A stretch of 64,000 bases of DNA from Advenella mandrilli (GTDB taxonomy: Bacteria > Pseudomonadota > Gammaproteobacteria > Burkholderiales > Burkholderiaceae_B). Positions 43,571 through 54,147 of the stretch are shown here, one piece after another (position 1 is the first letter of the stretch; each line of letters begins with the position of its first letter). Position numbers and translations under genes: made by a program. The DNA is taken from positions 124,001-188,000 of the forward strand of contig NZ_JAENGP010000001.1 of assembly GCF_016595155.1 (NCBI RefSeq). The letters are read 5' to 3'. Under the pieces are notes generated by a model. That model saw nothing but the letters and a program-made list of their open reading frames with translations, ran no database searches and was not told where the DNA came from.

Positions 43571-43595
43571 AGCCATTAATTAAAGCCAACGCCAT

Positions 43596-43628
43596 AAAAA
43601 AACCTGATGCTGATGCATCAGGTTTTTT
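43596..43628. terminator. Bidirectional terminator between the thioesterase and efp genes
   Basis: The stem AAAAAAACCTGATGC (43596-43610) pairs with GCATCAGGTTTTTT (43615-43628) around a four-base loop. A and T tracts on both sides let it stop transcripts of both convergent genes. Confidence 0.85.
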
Positions 43629-43655
43629 GCTTTCAATGGTTAGACACCATTTGCA

Positions 43656-44213
43656 TTACATGACACGGCTACGGTATTCGTTAGTGCGTGTGTCAATTTC
43701 AATGTTATCGCCAATGTTGCAGAACAGGGGCACAGCGATTTCGAAACCGGTATTGATTTTGGCTGGTTTCAGTACTTTACCGGAAGTGTCGCCTTTCACA
43801 GCGGGTTCGGTATAGGTGATTTCGCGAACAATAATGGTTGGCAGTTCTACAGAAATGGCGCGGTCTTCGTAGAACACCACCTCAACAGTCATGCCTTCTT
43901 CCAGGTAGTTCAGTGAGTCACCCATGCTATCGGCTTCAACTTCGTGCTGGTTGTATTCTTCGTCCATGAAAACGTACATGGGATCGGCAAAGTAAGAGTA
44001 GGTACACTCTTTTTTGTCCAGCATGACCACTTCAAATTTTTCATCGGCTTTGTAAACTAATTCACTGCCTGAAGCTGTTAACAGATTTTTTAATTTCAGT
44101 TTGACAACAGCAGAGCTTCGGCCTGATTTATTGTAATCTGCTTTTAGTACAACCAAAGGTTCGGTGCCAATCATGACTACATTGCCTACGCGCAATTCTT
44201 GTGCGGTCTTCAT
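43656..44213 (-). CDS. efp: Translation elongation factor P
   Basis: The 185-residue protein is full length and has EF-P's three beta domains. At the tip loop, [11 protein letters not shown] carries Arg32, the residue rhamnosylated by EarP, where enterobacterial EF-P has a lysine. The end [11 protein letters not shown] is typical. EF-P enters the ribosomal E site and relieves stalling at proline stretches. The earP gene lies 73 bases upstream on the same strand, as expected for an Arg-type EF-P. Confidence 0.96.
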   Translation of the reverse strand: MKTAQELRVGNVVMIGTEPLVVLKADYNKSGRSSAVVKLKLKNLLTASGSELVYKADEKFEVVMLDKKECTYSYFADPMYVFMDEEYNQHEVEADSMGDSLNYLEEGMTVEVVFYEDRAISVELPTIIVREITYTEPAVKGDTSGKVLKPAKINTGFEIAVPLFCNIGDNIEIDTRTNEYRSRVM

Positions 44214-44286
44214 TAATAATAACTCCAGGAATAATGAGTAGTGTATCTACAGTAATATAAACCGATAGAATCGGAAAACGGATATT

Positions 44287-45450
44287 TTATACTTTTTGCG
44301 ATATTTTATAATGAATATCTAAAATGGATAAGGATAAAGTCTTGTTTTCAGAAAGATTTTGGCAGTATTTGTCTGCTTCTTGGGCCCATTGTTGGTAATT
44401 ACCGGGATTGAAGAAAATATCTTGGAAAAGTGTGGAAAATGAGCCTGGACCAGTCGCATTGTTCCAGGCCCGCATTACGTTTGCAACCGGCATGCTGGTT
44501 TGACTGCTGGCAAGCCATGCATCCAGTTTAATAATGTGTGCATGGTCCTGCTGCTCATAAATTTGCCAGATAAATGGCCTGGCAGCCCAGATTGCCCTAA
44601 TAAAACTGTCTTCACCACGAACAAAATTAAGCGAACCCAGCCAGAGCAAACGGTCGTAGTCGCGCTGGTCTATAAATGGCAAACGGATAACCTGCAGTGG
44701 GGATATTTGGGCTGTGCAAGCGCAAAGGCGGGCCGCTTCGGCCTCTAGTGAAGGTGCCACGCCTTCGGGAACCAGTAACAAAACGGGCTGATTGGCCTTA
44801 ACAAGGGTCTGGACCAGTTCATCTACCGGCGCGCTGGGGTAGCAAAATAAATTAATGATTGCCGCGCCCTGTTTCCAAAGCGCAAGTTGGGTTGCGTTAA
44901 AAAATGGAGCCAGGAAATTTTTCTGTTCTGGCTGGTTGTGTTGCCACTTGTCACGTTCTGGCAGCAGGTTTTTTTCACGTAGCAAACCGCCTGTTTTGGC
45001 CGTGAAACCAGGAAAGAAGAAATATTTTACCAAGCCATTGGGCTGCAGTGACGGTTGGGCATGAAAGCTTTCCACCCAAGGTTCGGCAGACAGGTATTCC
45101 AGGTTCAGCCATAAACGCGTATTGCCTTTCATGGCCTGTACACAAGCAGGTGGCGGGTCACAGGCAAAGGCTTCAATAACCACTTCTGCCGGTTGTCCCG
45201 TGAATGCGTTATCACTGCACCAATGATGAACGTGAATGCCCTGAATAACTTGATGCTTAAGGCAGGGGTCCAGTTCGGGGGTGATTTTCCCAAAACTGTG
45301 CAGTTCATCAACCCACAAGCGAATGCTGGCCTGGCTTTCTGCCTTCAAATCACGTGCCAGGCGCCAGCACACACCAATGTCCCCATAGTTGTCAATCACC
45401 TTGCAGAAAATATCAATGCTTTGGGGAGGACGTTTAATGGAACTGTTCAC
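44287..45450 (-). CDS. earP: EF-P arginine rhamnosyltransferase EarP
   Basis: The 387-residue protein is a GT-B inverting glycosyltransferase of the EarP family. The N-terminus SIDIFCKVIDNYGDIGVCWR holds the paired aspartates (D20 and D24 here, with the spacing known for EarP). The C-terminal part has the nucleotide-sugar region FVRGEDSFIRAIWAARPFIW with its glutamate. It moves rhamnose from dTDP-rhamnose onto Arg32 of EF-P. It overlaps the end of the DUF2863 gene by 17 bases and precedes efp. Confidence 0.94.
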   Translation of the reverse strand: MNSSIKRPPQSIDIFCKVIDNYGDIGVCWRLARDLKAESQASIRLWVDELHSFGKITPELDPCLKHQVIQGIHVHHWCSDNAFTGQPAEVVIEAFACDPPPACVQAMKGNTRLWLNLEYLSAEPWVESFHAQPSLQPNGLVKYFFFPGFTAKTGGLLREKNLLPERDKWQHNQPEQKNFLAPFFNATQLALWKQGAAIINLFCYPSAPVDELVQTLVKANQPVLLLVPEGVAPSLEAEAARLCACTAQISPLQVIRLPFIDQRDYDRLLWLGSLNFVRGEDSFIRAIWAARPFIWQIYEQQDHAHIIKLDAWLASSQTSMPVANVMRAWNNATGPGSFSTLFQDIFFNPGNYQQWAQEADKYCQNLSENKTLSLSILDIHYKISQKV

Positions 45451-46645
45451 TGGAAATATCTATATCATCAAAATCATCAGGAGCGCTAATGTAAGTTAGT
45501 TCTCCGGCGGGATTGGGGAAAAGCGGTTCGTCGGTTTCTTCATGCAGGCCAGGTTTGAGCATGTCATTAATACAAATGATATGCTTAATGCCATTGGCTT
45601 GCAGCTGCTCGACGATATAAAGGACTTGTGCCGATTCAGTAATGGTTTCCGGTATGGTCTCTTCCTGTTCTTCACTGAACAGGGGCCACATGCAGCCATA
45701 AATAACCTGATGGGAATCCAGGAAAGTAAAGCCGATACGGTATTCCTTGACCTGCTCTTCGCCAATGCCGGCAATGGTAGCGCGAAAGGATTCAGCCGGA
45801 ATGTTCAGGGTGTTTTGCAACCATTGAATGGAAGCGGTCAGGGCCGCATAACGGATACGTTTATCGGCTTCGCGATTGCCGATATAAAACGCATCGGGCA
45901 GTGGAAACTCCAGTCCGCAGGCGGGTAACAGTTCCCTGAACAGAGGCAGGGCTTCTTCCTGCCATGGCTGAAGGCAACGTTGGCGTTGTTCGGCAAAGTG
46001 TTCGCTGGCTTGCTGCCATTTGAAAATTGGCTGGTTTTGAGCGACACAAAAAGCGGCCATGATATAACGGGTATCCGCCAGCATGCTCAGGTCTTCGGTA
46101 AGGGGCTTGGGAGTGGAAAGCGGTGTGACGGGCAAGTTCAAGGCTTGCCGGGCCAGTGCATTGCACCACAGATGGGTTTGGTCAAAGGATTTTGGCATCT
46201 GCTCTACCGAGCATAGATGCGGGTGAATGGCTATTTCCACCGAAGAAGCACTGATATGTTTTTTTAGCAGATTGACCAGGGCTGTTTGTGTGTTCAGGGA
46301 TAGTGCAGGAGAAGGAATCTGGAACCGGGTCCAGACCACGACGGGAATCACCACGAACAGGCAGTCGTAATGAATGCCGTCTTTTTGCAAGGTACAGGAT
46401 TCGGACATGGTTTCTGCATGTTCCAGCAAAATATCATGGGTTTCGGTGTCGCTTAAAGCCAGGAAATCAAGCGCACGGTCTACCTGGTTTTTTTTATTGC
46501 TCGTGAAAACCTCGACCACTTTTTGATCAATCAGGGTTTCCCAATGCCGGTCTTCAATAATACAGCCGGATTGTTTTAGTGCTTTACAAATGTCAACAAG
46601 GTTCCGGCTTGCCTTGCTTAATTTTTCGAATACGGGTTTGCTCAT
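45434..46645 (-). CDS. DUF2863 family protein
   Basis: The ATG at 46645 gives 403 residues (MSKPVFEKLSKASRNLVDI); an ATG seven codons earlier has no ribosome site. The protein is soluble and matches the betaproteobacterial DUF2863 family, which commonly lies next to earP. Its role is unknown; FVVIPVVVWTRFQIPSP and YRIGFTFLDSHQVIYG are among the conserved parts. The AAAGGGG that could serve as ribosome site lies inside the 3' arm of a 12-bp hairpin (46655-46686), which may limit translation. Confidence 0.85.
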   Translation of the reverse strand: MSKPVFEKLSKASRNLVDICKALKQSGCIIEDRHWETLIDQKVVEVFTSNKKNQVDRALDFLALSDTETHDILLEHAETMSESCTLQKDGIHYDCLFVVIPVVVWTRFQIPSPALSLNTQTALVNLLKKHISASSVEIAIHPHLCSVEQMPKSFDQTHLWCNALARQALNLPVTPLSTPKPLTEDLSMLADTRYIMAAFCVAQNQPIFKWQQASEHFAEQRQRCLQPWQEEALPLFRELLPACGLEFPLPDAFYIGNREADKRIRYAALTASIQWLQNTLNIPAESFRATIAGIGEEQVKEYRIGFTFLDSHQVIYGCMWPLFSEEQEETIPETITESAQVLYIVEQLQANGIKHIICINDMLKPGLHEETDEPLFPNPAGELTYISAPDDFDDIDISSEQFH

Positions 46646-46654
46646 ATTTTGGAC

Positions 46655-46686
46655 GGCCCCTTTCATGACAGATGATGAAAGGGGCC
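46655..46686 (-). promoter_or_regulatory. Hairpin covering the DUF2863 ribosome site, after acnA
   Basis: GGCCCCTTTCAT (46655-46666) pairs perfectly with ATGAAAGGGGCC (46675-46686), with an eight-base loop. On the minus strand it follows the acnA stop by nine bases and has no T run, so it is not a standard terminator. The purine-rich ribosome site of the DUF2863 gene is in its distal arm. Confidence 0.5.
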
Positions 46687-46694
46687 ATGGTTAT

Positions 46695-49388
46695 TTATGC
46701 TAAAAGTTGTCGAAGAACGAAGGGAAGAATACCGCTGTGCTGATAGTATTCAACTTCAACCGGTGTATCAATGCGCAGCAGCAAGGTAATGTCCTGTTTG
46801 CTGCCATCGGGGCGATGAACGGTGAGCACGATATCCTGTTGTGGCTTGATGCCATCTTCCAGACCGCTAATATCGTAGGTTTCGTCTCCGGTAATGCCCA
46901 GGGATTCTGCCGAGTCATTGCCCTTGAATTGCAGTGGCAAGACGCCCATGCCCACCAGATTGCTACGGTGAATGCGCTCGAAGCTACGGGCAATAACCGC
47001 TTTAACCCCCAGTAGCTGGGTGCCTTTGGCGGCCCAGTCGCGTGAAGAACCGGTGCCGTATTCTTCACCGCCAAATACGACGGTTGGTGTGCCACTGGCA
47101 ATATATTTCATGGCGGCATCGTAAATGGGCAGTTGCTCTTGACTGGGTTTGTGAATGGTTTCACCCCCTTCAAAGCGGCTGCCATTGGGCAGGGCAGGAA
47201 TCATGAGGTTCTTGATGCGAACGTTGGCAAAGGTGCCACGCATCATGATTTCATGATTGCCACGGCGCGAACCATAGCTGTTGAAATCGGGTTTCTTGAC
47301 ACCGTGGTCTAGCAGCCATTTGCCAGCGGGAGAGGTCTCTTTGATGGAACCGGCTGGTGAAATATGGTCGGTGGTAACCGAGTCACCAAAAATGCCCAGT
47401 GCGCGTGCCTGTTTGATGGGCGGCATGGCGGCAGGTGTCATGCTGAAATCATCAAAGAAAGGCGGTTCTGCAATATAGGTGGATTTGGGCCAGTTGTACA
47501 CATCGCCTGAAACACCCTTGATTTTTTTCCATAGCTCGCCAGGATTGGTTTTGACCTGGGCATAATTGTTGCGGTATGCCTTTGGATTCATGGCCTTGCC
47601 CAGCAGTTTTTCAACCTCTTCATCGCTTGGCCAGATATCGCCCAGCCAGACGTCTCCTTTTTTGCCCTTGCCAACCGGTTGGGTCATTAAGTCTATATTC
47701 AGGGTGCCTGCCAATGCATAGGCGACAACCAGTGGTGGGGAAGCCAGGAAGTTGGCTTTGATATTGGGGTGAATGCGTGCCTCGAAGTTGCGGTTGCCAG
47801 AAAGCACAGCAGCACACACCAGATCGTTCTTGATAATGGCTTCATTGAATTCGGGTAGCAGGTCACCGGCGTTACCGATACAGGTGGTACACCCATAGGC
47901 GGCCACATCAAAGCCCAGCTGCTCAAGATAGGGCAGCAGGCCTGTTTTGCTTAGGTATTCGGTAACCACCCTGGAGCCCGGGGCCAATGAGGTTTTGATA
48001 TGCTTTTGAACGGTAAGACCGGCTTTGACCGCTTTTTTAGCCAACAGGCCAGCCGCCAGCAAGACACTTGGGTTGGACGTGTTGGTGCAAGAGGTAATGG
48101 CGGCAATCAGGATGTCGCCGTTTTTAAGAGAAACGCCATTTGGGGTTTCATAAGCGACATTGAATTTTTCTGCTGGCTGGTTAAAGCCGTTTTTCTCGGG
48201 GGGCGCGGTAAACAATTCGGCAAAGTTTCTTTTAACATTGCCCAGCTCCACGCGGTCCTGAGGCCGCTTAGGGCCGGCTAAAGAGGGAGAAACGGTTTTC
48301 AGGTCCAGTTTGACGACCTTGGTGTAGTTGATGTCTTTGGCTTTGGGAATGCCAAACATTTTCTGGGCCTTGAAATAGGCCTCCAGGGCTTCAATTTCCT
48401 CTTCGGTGCGGCCGGTACCCTTGAAGTAGTCAAGGGTGTGCTCGTCTACCGGGAAAAAGCCCATGGTTGCACCGTATTCGGGTGCCATGTTGGAAATAGT
48501 GGCGCGGTCGGTCACGCTTAGGCTGGCGGTGCCAGGGCCACAGAATTCTACAAATTTGCCAACCACTTTTTCCTTGCGCAGCATTTCGGTAATGGTTAGT
48601 ACCAAATCAGTTGCGGTAACACCGCCACGCAGCTCTCCGGTAAGCTCAACGCCAATGACATCGGGGGTCAGCATGTAATAGGGCTGGCCCAGCATGGCCG
48701 CTTCGGCTTCAATACCGCCTACTCCCCAGCCCACAACGCCAATACCGTTAATCATGGTGGTGTGGCTATCGGTGCCAACCAGGGTGTCAGGGTAGTACAC
48801 ATCGTTGGCGTCTTTGTGGACGCCACGGGCTAGATATTCCAGGTTAACCTGGTGAACAATACCAAATCCGGGGGGAACAACACCAAAGGTGTCAAAGGCC
48901 TGCATGCCCCATTTCATGAATTGGTAGCGTTCTTTGTTGCGCTGGAATTCAACCTTCATGTTCAGGTCCAGGGCGTCTTTGGTACCGAAGTAGTCAATCA
49001 TGACTGAGTGGTCAACCACCAGATCGACGGGGACCAGCGGCTCGATGGCCTTGGGGTTTTGGTCCATTTTTCCGGCTACCGAACGCATGGCGGCTAAGTC
49101 AGCCAATAAAGGAACGCCGGTAAAATCCTGCAATACCACGCGAGCCACTACAAAAGGGATTTCTTCTTCACGTTTGGCATTGGGTTGCCAGTTGGCCAGC
49201 TGGCGCACATGTTCCTGGGTAACTTTATTGCCATCACAGTTGCGTAATACCGATTCAAGTACGATCCGGATGGAAACGGGCAGCTTGTTGATTTTGATAT
49301 CGAGTTTTTTACCCAGGGCAGGAAGGGAGTAATATTTCCTGGTTTTATTGTTGACCGAGAGTGTTTTTACAGTGCTGGAAAAAGGCAT
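46695..49388 (-). CDS. acnA: Aconitate hydratase A
   Basis: I chose ATG 49388 ([12 protein letters not shown]) with GAGG upstream; ten further codons from a TTG are open. The 897-residue protein fits AcnA/IRP-type aconitases (E. coli 891). It has [11 protein letters not shown], the iron-sulphur ligands in [15 protein letters not shown] and [11 protein letters not shown], and the C-terminal swivel domain with [19 protein letters not shown]. It converts citrate to isocitrate through a [4Fe-4S] cluster and is usually the more oxidant-stable form. Acetyl-CoA oxidation genes acnB and mdh are close by. Confidence 0.94.
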   Translation of the reverse strand: MPFSSTVKTLSVNNKTRKYYSLPALGKKLDIKINKLPVSIRIVLESVLRNCDGNKVTQEHVRQLANWQPNAKREEEIPFVVARVVLQDFTGVPLLADLAAMRSVAGKMDQNPKAIEPLVPVDLVVDHSVMIDYFGTKDALDLNMKVEFQRNKERYQFMKWGMQAFDTFGVVPPGFGIVHQVNLEYLARGVHKDANDVYYPDTLVGTDSHTTMINGIGVVGWGVGGIEAEAAMLGQPYYMLTPDVIGVELTGELRGGVTATDLVLTITEMLRKEKVVGKFVEFCGPGTASLSVTDRATISNMAPEYGATMGFFPVDEHTLDYFKGTGRTEEEIEALEAYFKAQKMFGIPKAKDINYTKVVKLDLKTVSPSLAGPKRPQDRVELGNVKRNFAELFTAPPEKNGFNQPAEKFNVAYETPNGVSLKNGDILIAAITSCTNTSNPSVLLAAGLLAKKAVKAGLTVQKHIKTSLAPGSRVVTEYLSKTGLLPYLEQLGFDVAAYGCTTCIGNAGDLLPEFNEAIIKNDLVCAAVLSGNRNFEARIHPNIKANFLASPPLVVAYALAGTLNIDLMTQPVGKGKKGDVWLGDIWPSDEEVEKLLGKAMNPKAYRNNYAQVKTNPGELWKKIKGVSGDVYNWPKSTYIAEPPFFDDFSMTPAAMPPIKQARALGIFGDSVTTDHISPAGSIKETSPAGKWLLDHGVKKPDFNSYGSRRGNHEIMMRGTFANVRIKNLMIPALPNGSRFEGGETIHKPSQEQLPIYDAAMKYIASGTPTVVFGGEEYGTGSSRDWAAKGTQLLGVKAVIARSFERIHRSNLVGMGVLPLQFKGNDSAESLGITGDETYDISGLEDGIKPQQDIVLTVHRPDGSKQDITLLLRIDTPVEVEYYQHSGILPFVLRQLLA

Positions 49389-49558
49389 GCTAACCTCGCT
49401 GTTTGAATTAATGGGCAAAAGAGTCTTGCGGCGGATTTATAAGATTTTGATTGTTTAATGCTAATGATAGCATTAGGCAGCAGGTATTTGCTTGCAGTAT
49501 TTAGCCAAATTTGCATTAGGTTTATGGTTTTTTCATTGGCGGCAAGGGCATAAATAAA

Positions 49559-49621
49559 AAAACAGGCCTTAAAAAGGCCTGTTTTAATGTTCAACCAAAC
49601 CGTTTCAGGTTGAAACGGTTT
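49559..49621 (-). terminator. Two hairpins downstream of acnB
   Basis: The first hairpin past the stop pairs 49611-49621 with 49597-49607 (AAACCGTTTCA arm, three-base loop). The second pairs AACAGGCCTT at 49561-49570 with 49574-49583 and is followed on the minus strand by a T run (A tract at 49555-49562), a standard intrinsic terminator. They separate acnB from acnA. Confidence 0.8.
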
Positions 49622-49634
49622 TGACTTTAGTTAC

Positions 49635-52226
49635 TTAGATACCAACAGTATCGGCAACTTCCTTGAAGTCTTCGATTTGGTCGAAGTTCATGTAGCGATA
49701 GATGGAATCGCTGTTTTCGTCGATGATACCGATATCGGCCATGTACTCTTCGCGTGTCGGGATGCGACCCAGACGAGAGCAGATGGCAGCCAGTTCAGCA
49801 GAACCCAGGTAAACGTTGGTGTTTTTACCCAAACGGTTAGGGAAGTTACGGGTACTGGTTGACATCACGGTAGCACCTTCACGAACCTGTGCCTGGTTAC
49901 CCATGCACAAAGAACAACCTGGCATTTCCATGCGGGCACCCGCTACGCCCAGAACACCATAGTGGCCTTCTTCGGTAAGTTGCTTTTGGTCCATTTTGGT
50001 TGGCGGAGCCACCCACAGTTTGACCGGAATATCGCGTTTGCCTTCAAGCAGTTTGGAAGCGGCGCGGAAGTGACCGATGTTGGTCATGCAGCTGCCAATA
50101 AATACTTCATCAATTTTTTCACCGGCAACGTCAGACAGTGTTTTCACGTCGTCTGGGTCGTTCGGGCATGCCACGATAGGTTCGTGGATATCAGCCAGGT
50201 CAATTTCGATGATGCTTGCGTATTCGGCGTTTGCATCAGGCTCAAGCAGTTGAGGGTTGGCCAGCCAGGCTTCCATGGCTTTGACACGGCGTGCCAGAGA
50301 GCGTTCGTCTTCGTAGCCGTTGGCAATCATCCATTTCAACAGGGTAATGTTGCTGGTGAGGTATTCGATGATAGGCTCTTTGTTCAGGCGGACGGTACAA
50401 CCAGCGGCAGAACGTTCGGCAGAAGCGTCAGACAGTTCGAATGCCTGTTCTACTTTCAGGTTTGGCAAGCCTTCGATTTCAAGGATACGGCCCGAGAAAA
50501 CGTTTTTCTTACCTTGTTTTGCAACGGTCAGTTCACCGCTCTTGATGGCGTACAAAGGAATGGCATTAACCAGGTCACGCAGGGTAACGCCGGGCTGCAT
50601 TTTGCCTTTGAAGCGAACCAGAACGGATTCTGGCATGTCCAGAGGCATGACACCGGTTGCTGCTGCAAACGCAACCAGACCGGAACCGGCGGGAAAACTG
50701 ATGCCGATTGGGAAACGGGTATGGGAGTCACCACCGGTACCAACGGTATCGGGCAGCAACATGCGGTTTAACCATGAGTGAATAACACCATCACCAGGAC
50801 GCAGGGCAATACCACCACGGGTGCTGATGAAGTTTGGCAGTTCGTGGTGTGTTTTGACGTCGACGGGTTTTGGATAAGCAGCGGTGTGGCAGAAAGACTG
50901 CATGACCAGGTCGGCAGAGAAGCCCAGGCAAGCCAGGTCTTTCAGTTCGTCGCGGGTCATTGGGCCGGTGGTGTCCTGGCTACCAACAGACGTCATTTTG
51001 GGTTCGCAGTAAGTACCTGGGCGAACGCCTTTGCCTTCGGGTAAGCCACAGGCACGGCCAACCATTTTTTGTGCCAGTGTAAAGCCTTTGCCTGAATCGA
51101 CAGGTTCGCTAGGCAGGCGGAACAGGGTTGACGCGGGCAGGCCCAGTACTTCACGGGCTTTGGCGGTAAGACCTCGGCCGATGATTAGGGGGATACGGCC
51201 ACCGGCACGCACTTCGTCAAACAGGACGTCGGATTTAACCTTGAAGTCGGCAATGACTTCGCCGTTTTTCAGGGCCTTGCCTTCGTAGGGGCGCAGTTCT
51301 ACTACATCACCCATTTCCATTTGGGAAACGTCTAATTCAATTGGCAATGCACCGGCGTCTTCCATGGTGTTATAAAAGATAGGCGCAATTTTGCTGCCCA
51401 GGCAAACACCACCAAAGCGTTTGTTAGGAACGAAAGGAATGTCTTCACCGGTAAACCACAAGACTGAGTTGGTGGCTGATTTGCGTGAAGAACCTGTACC
51501 TACAACGTCACCGACATAGGCAACCAGATTGCCTTTTTCTTTCAAAGATTCGATGAACTTTACGGGGCCGCGCTTGCCGTCTTCTTCGGGCTCGAATGCA
51601 GCGCCTTCACGTTTGTTTTTCAGCATGGCCAACGCGTGCATGGGGATATCTGGACGTGTTGTGGCGTCTGGAGCGGGAGAAAGATCATCAGTATTGGTTT
51701 CGCCACCAACTTTGAAGACCGTGATAGTCAGGCTTTCAGGAACTTCAGGACGGCTGGTGAACCATTCAGCATCAGCCCAGCTCTGAACCACTGCCTTGGC
51801 GTTTTCATTGCCTTTTTCTGCTTTTTCCTGAACGTCATGGAATGCATCAAACATGAGCAGGGTTTTTTTCAGGGCATCGGCAGCGATGGGGGCCAGTGTT
51901 GGGTTATCGAGCAGGTCGATAAGGGGGTCGATGTTGTAGCCACCCAGCATGGTGCCCAACAGTTCGGTCGCTTTTTCTGGGGTGATCAGGGGGCATTTTT
52001 CGGTGCCGAAAGCAACCGCAGCCAGGTAAGAAGCCTTGACTTTAGCGGCATCATCCACACCAGCAGGTACACGGTGGGTAATCAGATCCAGCAGATAGCT
52101 TTCTTCTCCGGCAGGAGGTGCTTTGAGTAATTCGATTAAATCAGCGGTTTGTTTGGCTGATAAAGGCAGAGGAGGGATGCCCAGCGCAGCGCGCTCGGCA
52201 ACGTGTTGACGATATGATTCCAACAT
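49635..52226 (-). CDS. acnB: Bifunctional aconitate hydratase B / 2-methylisocitrate dehydratase
   Basis: The 863-residue protein matches AcnB in length (E. coli 865) and domain order: N-terminal HEAT-like domain, swivel domain early in the chain ([18 protein letters not shown]), then the catalytic domains with [16 protein letters not shown] and [11 protein letters not shown] bearing the cluster cysteines. It is the main TCA-cycle aconitase and in many bacteria also hydrates 2-methylaconitate. AAGG precedes the start. A TCTTATATAAGA palindrome sits just upstream of its promoter. Confidence 0.95.
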   Translation of the reverse strand: MLESYRQHVAERAALGIPPLPLSAKQTADLIELLKAPPAGEESYLLDLITHRVPAGVDDAAKVKASYLAAVAFGTEKCPLITPEKATELLGTMLGGYNIDPLIDLLDNPTLAPIAADALKKTLLMFDAFHDVQEKAEKGNENAKAVVQSWADAEWFTSRPEVPESLTITVFKVGGETNTDDLSPAPDATTRPDIPMHALAMLKNKREGAAFEPEEDGKRGPVKFIESLKEKGNLVAYVGDVVGTGSSRKSATNSVLWFTGEDIPFVPNKRFGGVCLGSKIAPIFYNTMEDAGALPIELDVSQMEMGDVVELRPYEGKALKNGEVIADFKVKSDVLFDEVRAGGRIPLIIGRGLTAKAREVLGLPASTLFRLPSEPVDSGKGFTLAQKMVGRACGLPEGKGVRPGTYCEPKMTSVGSQDTTGPMTRDELKDLACLGFSADLVMQSFCHTAAYPKPVDVKTHHELPNFISTRGGIALRPGDGVIHSWLNRMLLPDTVGTGGDSHTRFPIGISFPAGSGLVAFAAATGVMPLDMPESVLVRFKGKMQPGVTLRDLVNAIPLYAIKSGELTVAKQGKKNVFSGRILEIEGLPNLKVEQAFELSDASAERSAAGCTVRLNKEPIIEYLTSNITLLKWMIANGYEDERSLARRVKAMEAWLANPQLLEPDANAEYASIIEIDLADIHEPIVACPNDPDDVKTLSDVAGEKIDEVFIGSCMTNIGHFRAASKLLEGKRDIPVKLWVAPPTKMDQKQLTEEGHYGVLGVAGARMEMPGCSLCMGNQAQVREGATVMSTSTRNFPNRLGKNTNVYLGSAELAAICSRLGRIPTREEYMADIGIIDENSDSIYRYMNFDQIEDFKEVADTVGI

Positions 52227-52262
52227 GACGTGACCTTAAAAAATATTAGAGACAACCTGTGT

Positions 52263-52306
52263 ATTATAAGGCTTTTTCGTGAAAAAGTCTTATGTCTTAT
52301 ATAAGA
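52263..52306 (-). promoter_or_regulatory. acnB promoter with a perfect palindrome upstream
   Basis: On the minus strand TATAAT (52263-52268) follows a weak -35 (AGACTT) at 17 bases. The 12-base perfect palindrome TCTTATATAAGA (52295-52306) lies just upstream. GntR-type TCA-cycle regulators bind sites of this kind in betaproteobacteria, so it may control acnB. The remainder of the 477-base gap 52227-52703 shows no gene. Confidence 0.45.
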
Positions 52307-52703
52307 GTTGGCTGTTTGCAGCAACATAAATTCCAAAATGGCAGTAATATTTTGTATCTGGCAGGACTCACGTGCGGTTTTGGAAAATGAAGGTAATGCA
52401 GGCCAAGCCGGATTTTACACGGTTGCATAATCTTTTGTTTTTTTCTGTTGATTGGGCGCGCGGCAAACCTCACTGTTTTGCGGCACCTTCTTCAGGAAGG
52501 GGAGAATATCAAAGAAAGTTCTAATAATGATCTGGGTAGCTGCCGTTTTGGTGGGTGGATCAGGGTATAATTCGCCCATACAATTCATCTGTTTTTTACG
52601 AGTTTAATTCGTGACTTTTACAGTCAGTGATATTTTTACCGTAGTAGCATGATGTATATTTTTATGGTTACATTTTTAATCAATTAAAAGCAAAAGGAAA
52701 CGT

Positions 52704-53672
52704 ATGTCTTCTAAGAAGAAGCTTGCTATCGCAACGGCAGGCGTCCTCGTTGTTGCAGCCGGCGCAGCCTGGTTTGGTGGTAATAAACTGGCTCAAGGTA
52801 AGGTAGAGGAAGAGCTGAAGGCTTTTTTGGTACAAAACAATTTGCAGGATAATGTGTTCTGGGACAGCCTTAGTGCCAATGTTGGCGGCACAGGCTCCAT
52901 GACCAATGTCAAAATTATAGACAAGCAAAATCCTGCCCATTACTTTACTTTTCGCAAAGTGATTTTAAATGATCTTGAAAACACCGAAAATCGCCAGAAA
53001 GTAGATGTTTCCTTTGAAGGTTTTGCCGATGAAACCGGCCAAAGTCCAATTGGCAAAGTGTCAGAAAGCAAGTTGGCTGAGCTGGGCTATACAAAGTTGC
53101 CCGAAGTGAATGGCAAGCTGAAAGTCAATGTTGACAGTACGACAGACCGCTCATCCTACGAGATCAGCATTGATCAGCCTGAAGTTGCTAATTTTGGTGT
53201 CAAATTTGATGCCAATAAAATATCCGGCTTGCTTGAGCAAATACGCAACAATGCAGAGCAGGTGCAGGGTAATGCCATGGCATTGCTTCCGTTCCTGGCG
53301 CCGATTAGCATTAACTCCCTGTCCTTTGATATTCAGGACAAAGGCCTTGTGGAGCGCGTTATTGCCAAAGAAAAAGGCGTTACCTGGGGTGAAAAGTCAT
53401 CCCCGGCGCAAGATGCTGCCTATAACGCAAAAATGTTGCAGCAAAAAGAAGACTGCCTGAAGCAGGGGGCGGTAGTTTTTGGTGAAAGCAAGACAGAAGC
53501 GTCTTGTGATGCGGTTTACAAGTATGTGACCAACCAGAAAAACCGTATTTCATTTGCCATGAACCCCAATCCTCCCTTTGAAATCTTGACGGTTGTGCAA
53601 CTATTATCTGGTCAGGGGGCAGGCAACCTGAACCAGATTCTTCAGAGCCTGAATATAGAGCTGAAGAATTAA
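52704..53672 (+). CDS. Membrane-anchored periplasmic protein of unknown function
   Basis: The 322-residue protein has a single N-terminal hydrophobic segment after a Lys-rich start (MSSKKKLAIATAGVLVVAAG), so it is probably anchored in the inner membrane with the rest in the periplasm. The body is beta-strand rich with duplicated-looking segments (VFWDSLSANVGGTGSMTNVKI, KVDVSFEGFADETG, YEISIDQPEVANFGVKF) and two cysteines near residues 252 and 272. I do not recognise a family, although the style recalls YdgA/DUF945-like proteins. AAAAGGAAA precedes the start. It is followed by an IS200/IS605-like palindrome and a terminator. Confidence 0.65.
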   Translation: MSSKKKLAIATAGVLVVAAGAAWFGGNKLAQGKVEEELKAFLVQNNLQDNVFWDSLSANVGGTGSMTNVKIIDKQNPAHYFTFRKVILNDLENTENRQKVDVSFEGFADETGQSPIGKVSESKLAELGYTKLPEVNGKLKVNVDSTTDRSSYEISIDQPEVANFGVKFDANKISGLLEQIRNNAEQVQGNAMALLPFLAPISINSLSFDIQDKGLVERVIAKEKGVTWGEKSSPAQDAAYNAKMLQQKEDCLKQGAVVFGESKTEASCDAVYKYVTNQKNRISFAMNPNPPFEILTVVQLLSGQGAGNLNQILQSLNIELKN

Positions 53673-53696
53673 TCATGCTAAAGCTTGCGTCAATCA

Positions 53697-53719
53697 CCCC
53701 GCCCTGAAGGGCGAGGTTT
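53697..53719 (+). mobile_element. IS200/IS605-like terminal palindrome
   Basis: CCCCGCCCT (53697-53705) and AGGGCGAGG (53708-53716) form a nine-bp stem with one mismatch and a TTT end, preceded by GTCAATCA. This is a well-kept example of the IS200/IS605 end motif, 24 bases after a stop codon and with no transposase. A separate strong terminator follows. Confidence 0.5.
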
Positions 53720-53736
53720 CCCTCGCAAGTTGATGA

Positions 53737-53766
53737 AAAAAGGCGTTCGGGTTTGAACGCCTTTTT
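53737..53766. terminator. Rho-independent terminator
   Basis: AAAAAGGCGTTC (53737-53748) pairs with GAACGCCTTTTT (53755-53766) around a six-base loop. A/T tracts on both sides allow it to end the plus-strand gene before it and the minus-strand acetyltransferase gene after it. Confidence 0.85.
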
Positions 53767-53787
53767 CTTTAAGACATTTAAATTTTT

Positions 53788-54060
53788 TCAAGCCACATTG
53801 GTATATTCGGGGTGCCGTTTCAGGTAGGTAACCGTATATGAACAAACGGGGTGAACTTTCCAGTGATGGCTACTGGCGGTTTCCAGGGCAAAACGGGTCA
53901 TTTCCGCAGCAATACCGCGTCCGCCAACTTCTTGCGGGACCAGGGTATGCAAAACATGCATAACATTATTTTCAAGCCGATAATCAATCAGGCAGGTGTG
54001 GCCATCAATAACCGCCTGGAAGCGGGACAGTTCGGGAAGGTGCTGGATAGATAAGCTCAT
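53788..54060 (-). CDS. Small GNAT-fold N-acetyltransferase (COG2388 type)
   Basis: The 90-residue protein has the compact single-domain form of the COG2388 group: CLIDYRLENNVMHVLHTLVP, then the acetyl-CoA loop EVGGRGIAAEMTRFAL, then VHPVCSYTVTYLKRHPEY with the conserved Cys-Ser-Tyr. The human relative NATD1 and E. coli YjdJ belong here; substrates are unknown. It is convergent with the preceding gene across a shared terminator. Confidence 0.85.
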   Translation of the reverse strand: MSLSIQHLPELSRFQAVIDGHTCLIDYRLENNVMHVLHTLVPQEVGGRGIAAEMTRFALETASSHHWKVHPVCSYTVTYLKRHPEYTNVA

Positions 54061-54147
54061 AGACTTGCCTTGGGTGAGAATAAGAACGCTACCATGATAA
54101 TACTTTAAGAAGCGGCAGGCTATGACAGGCTTACCGCTGCAAAGGTT

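Noticed and set aside
49962-50771. 269-codon plus-strand open frame
   Set aside because: It is antisense to acnB and has no recognisable product.
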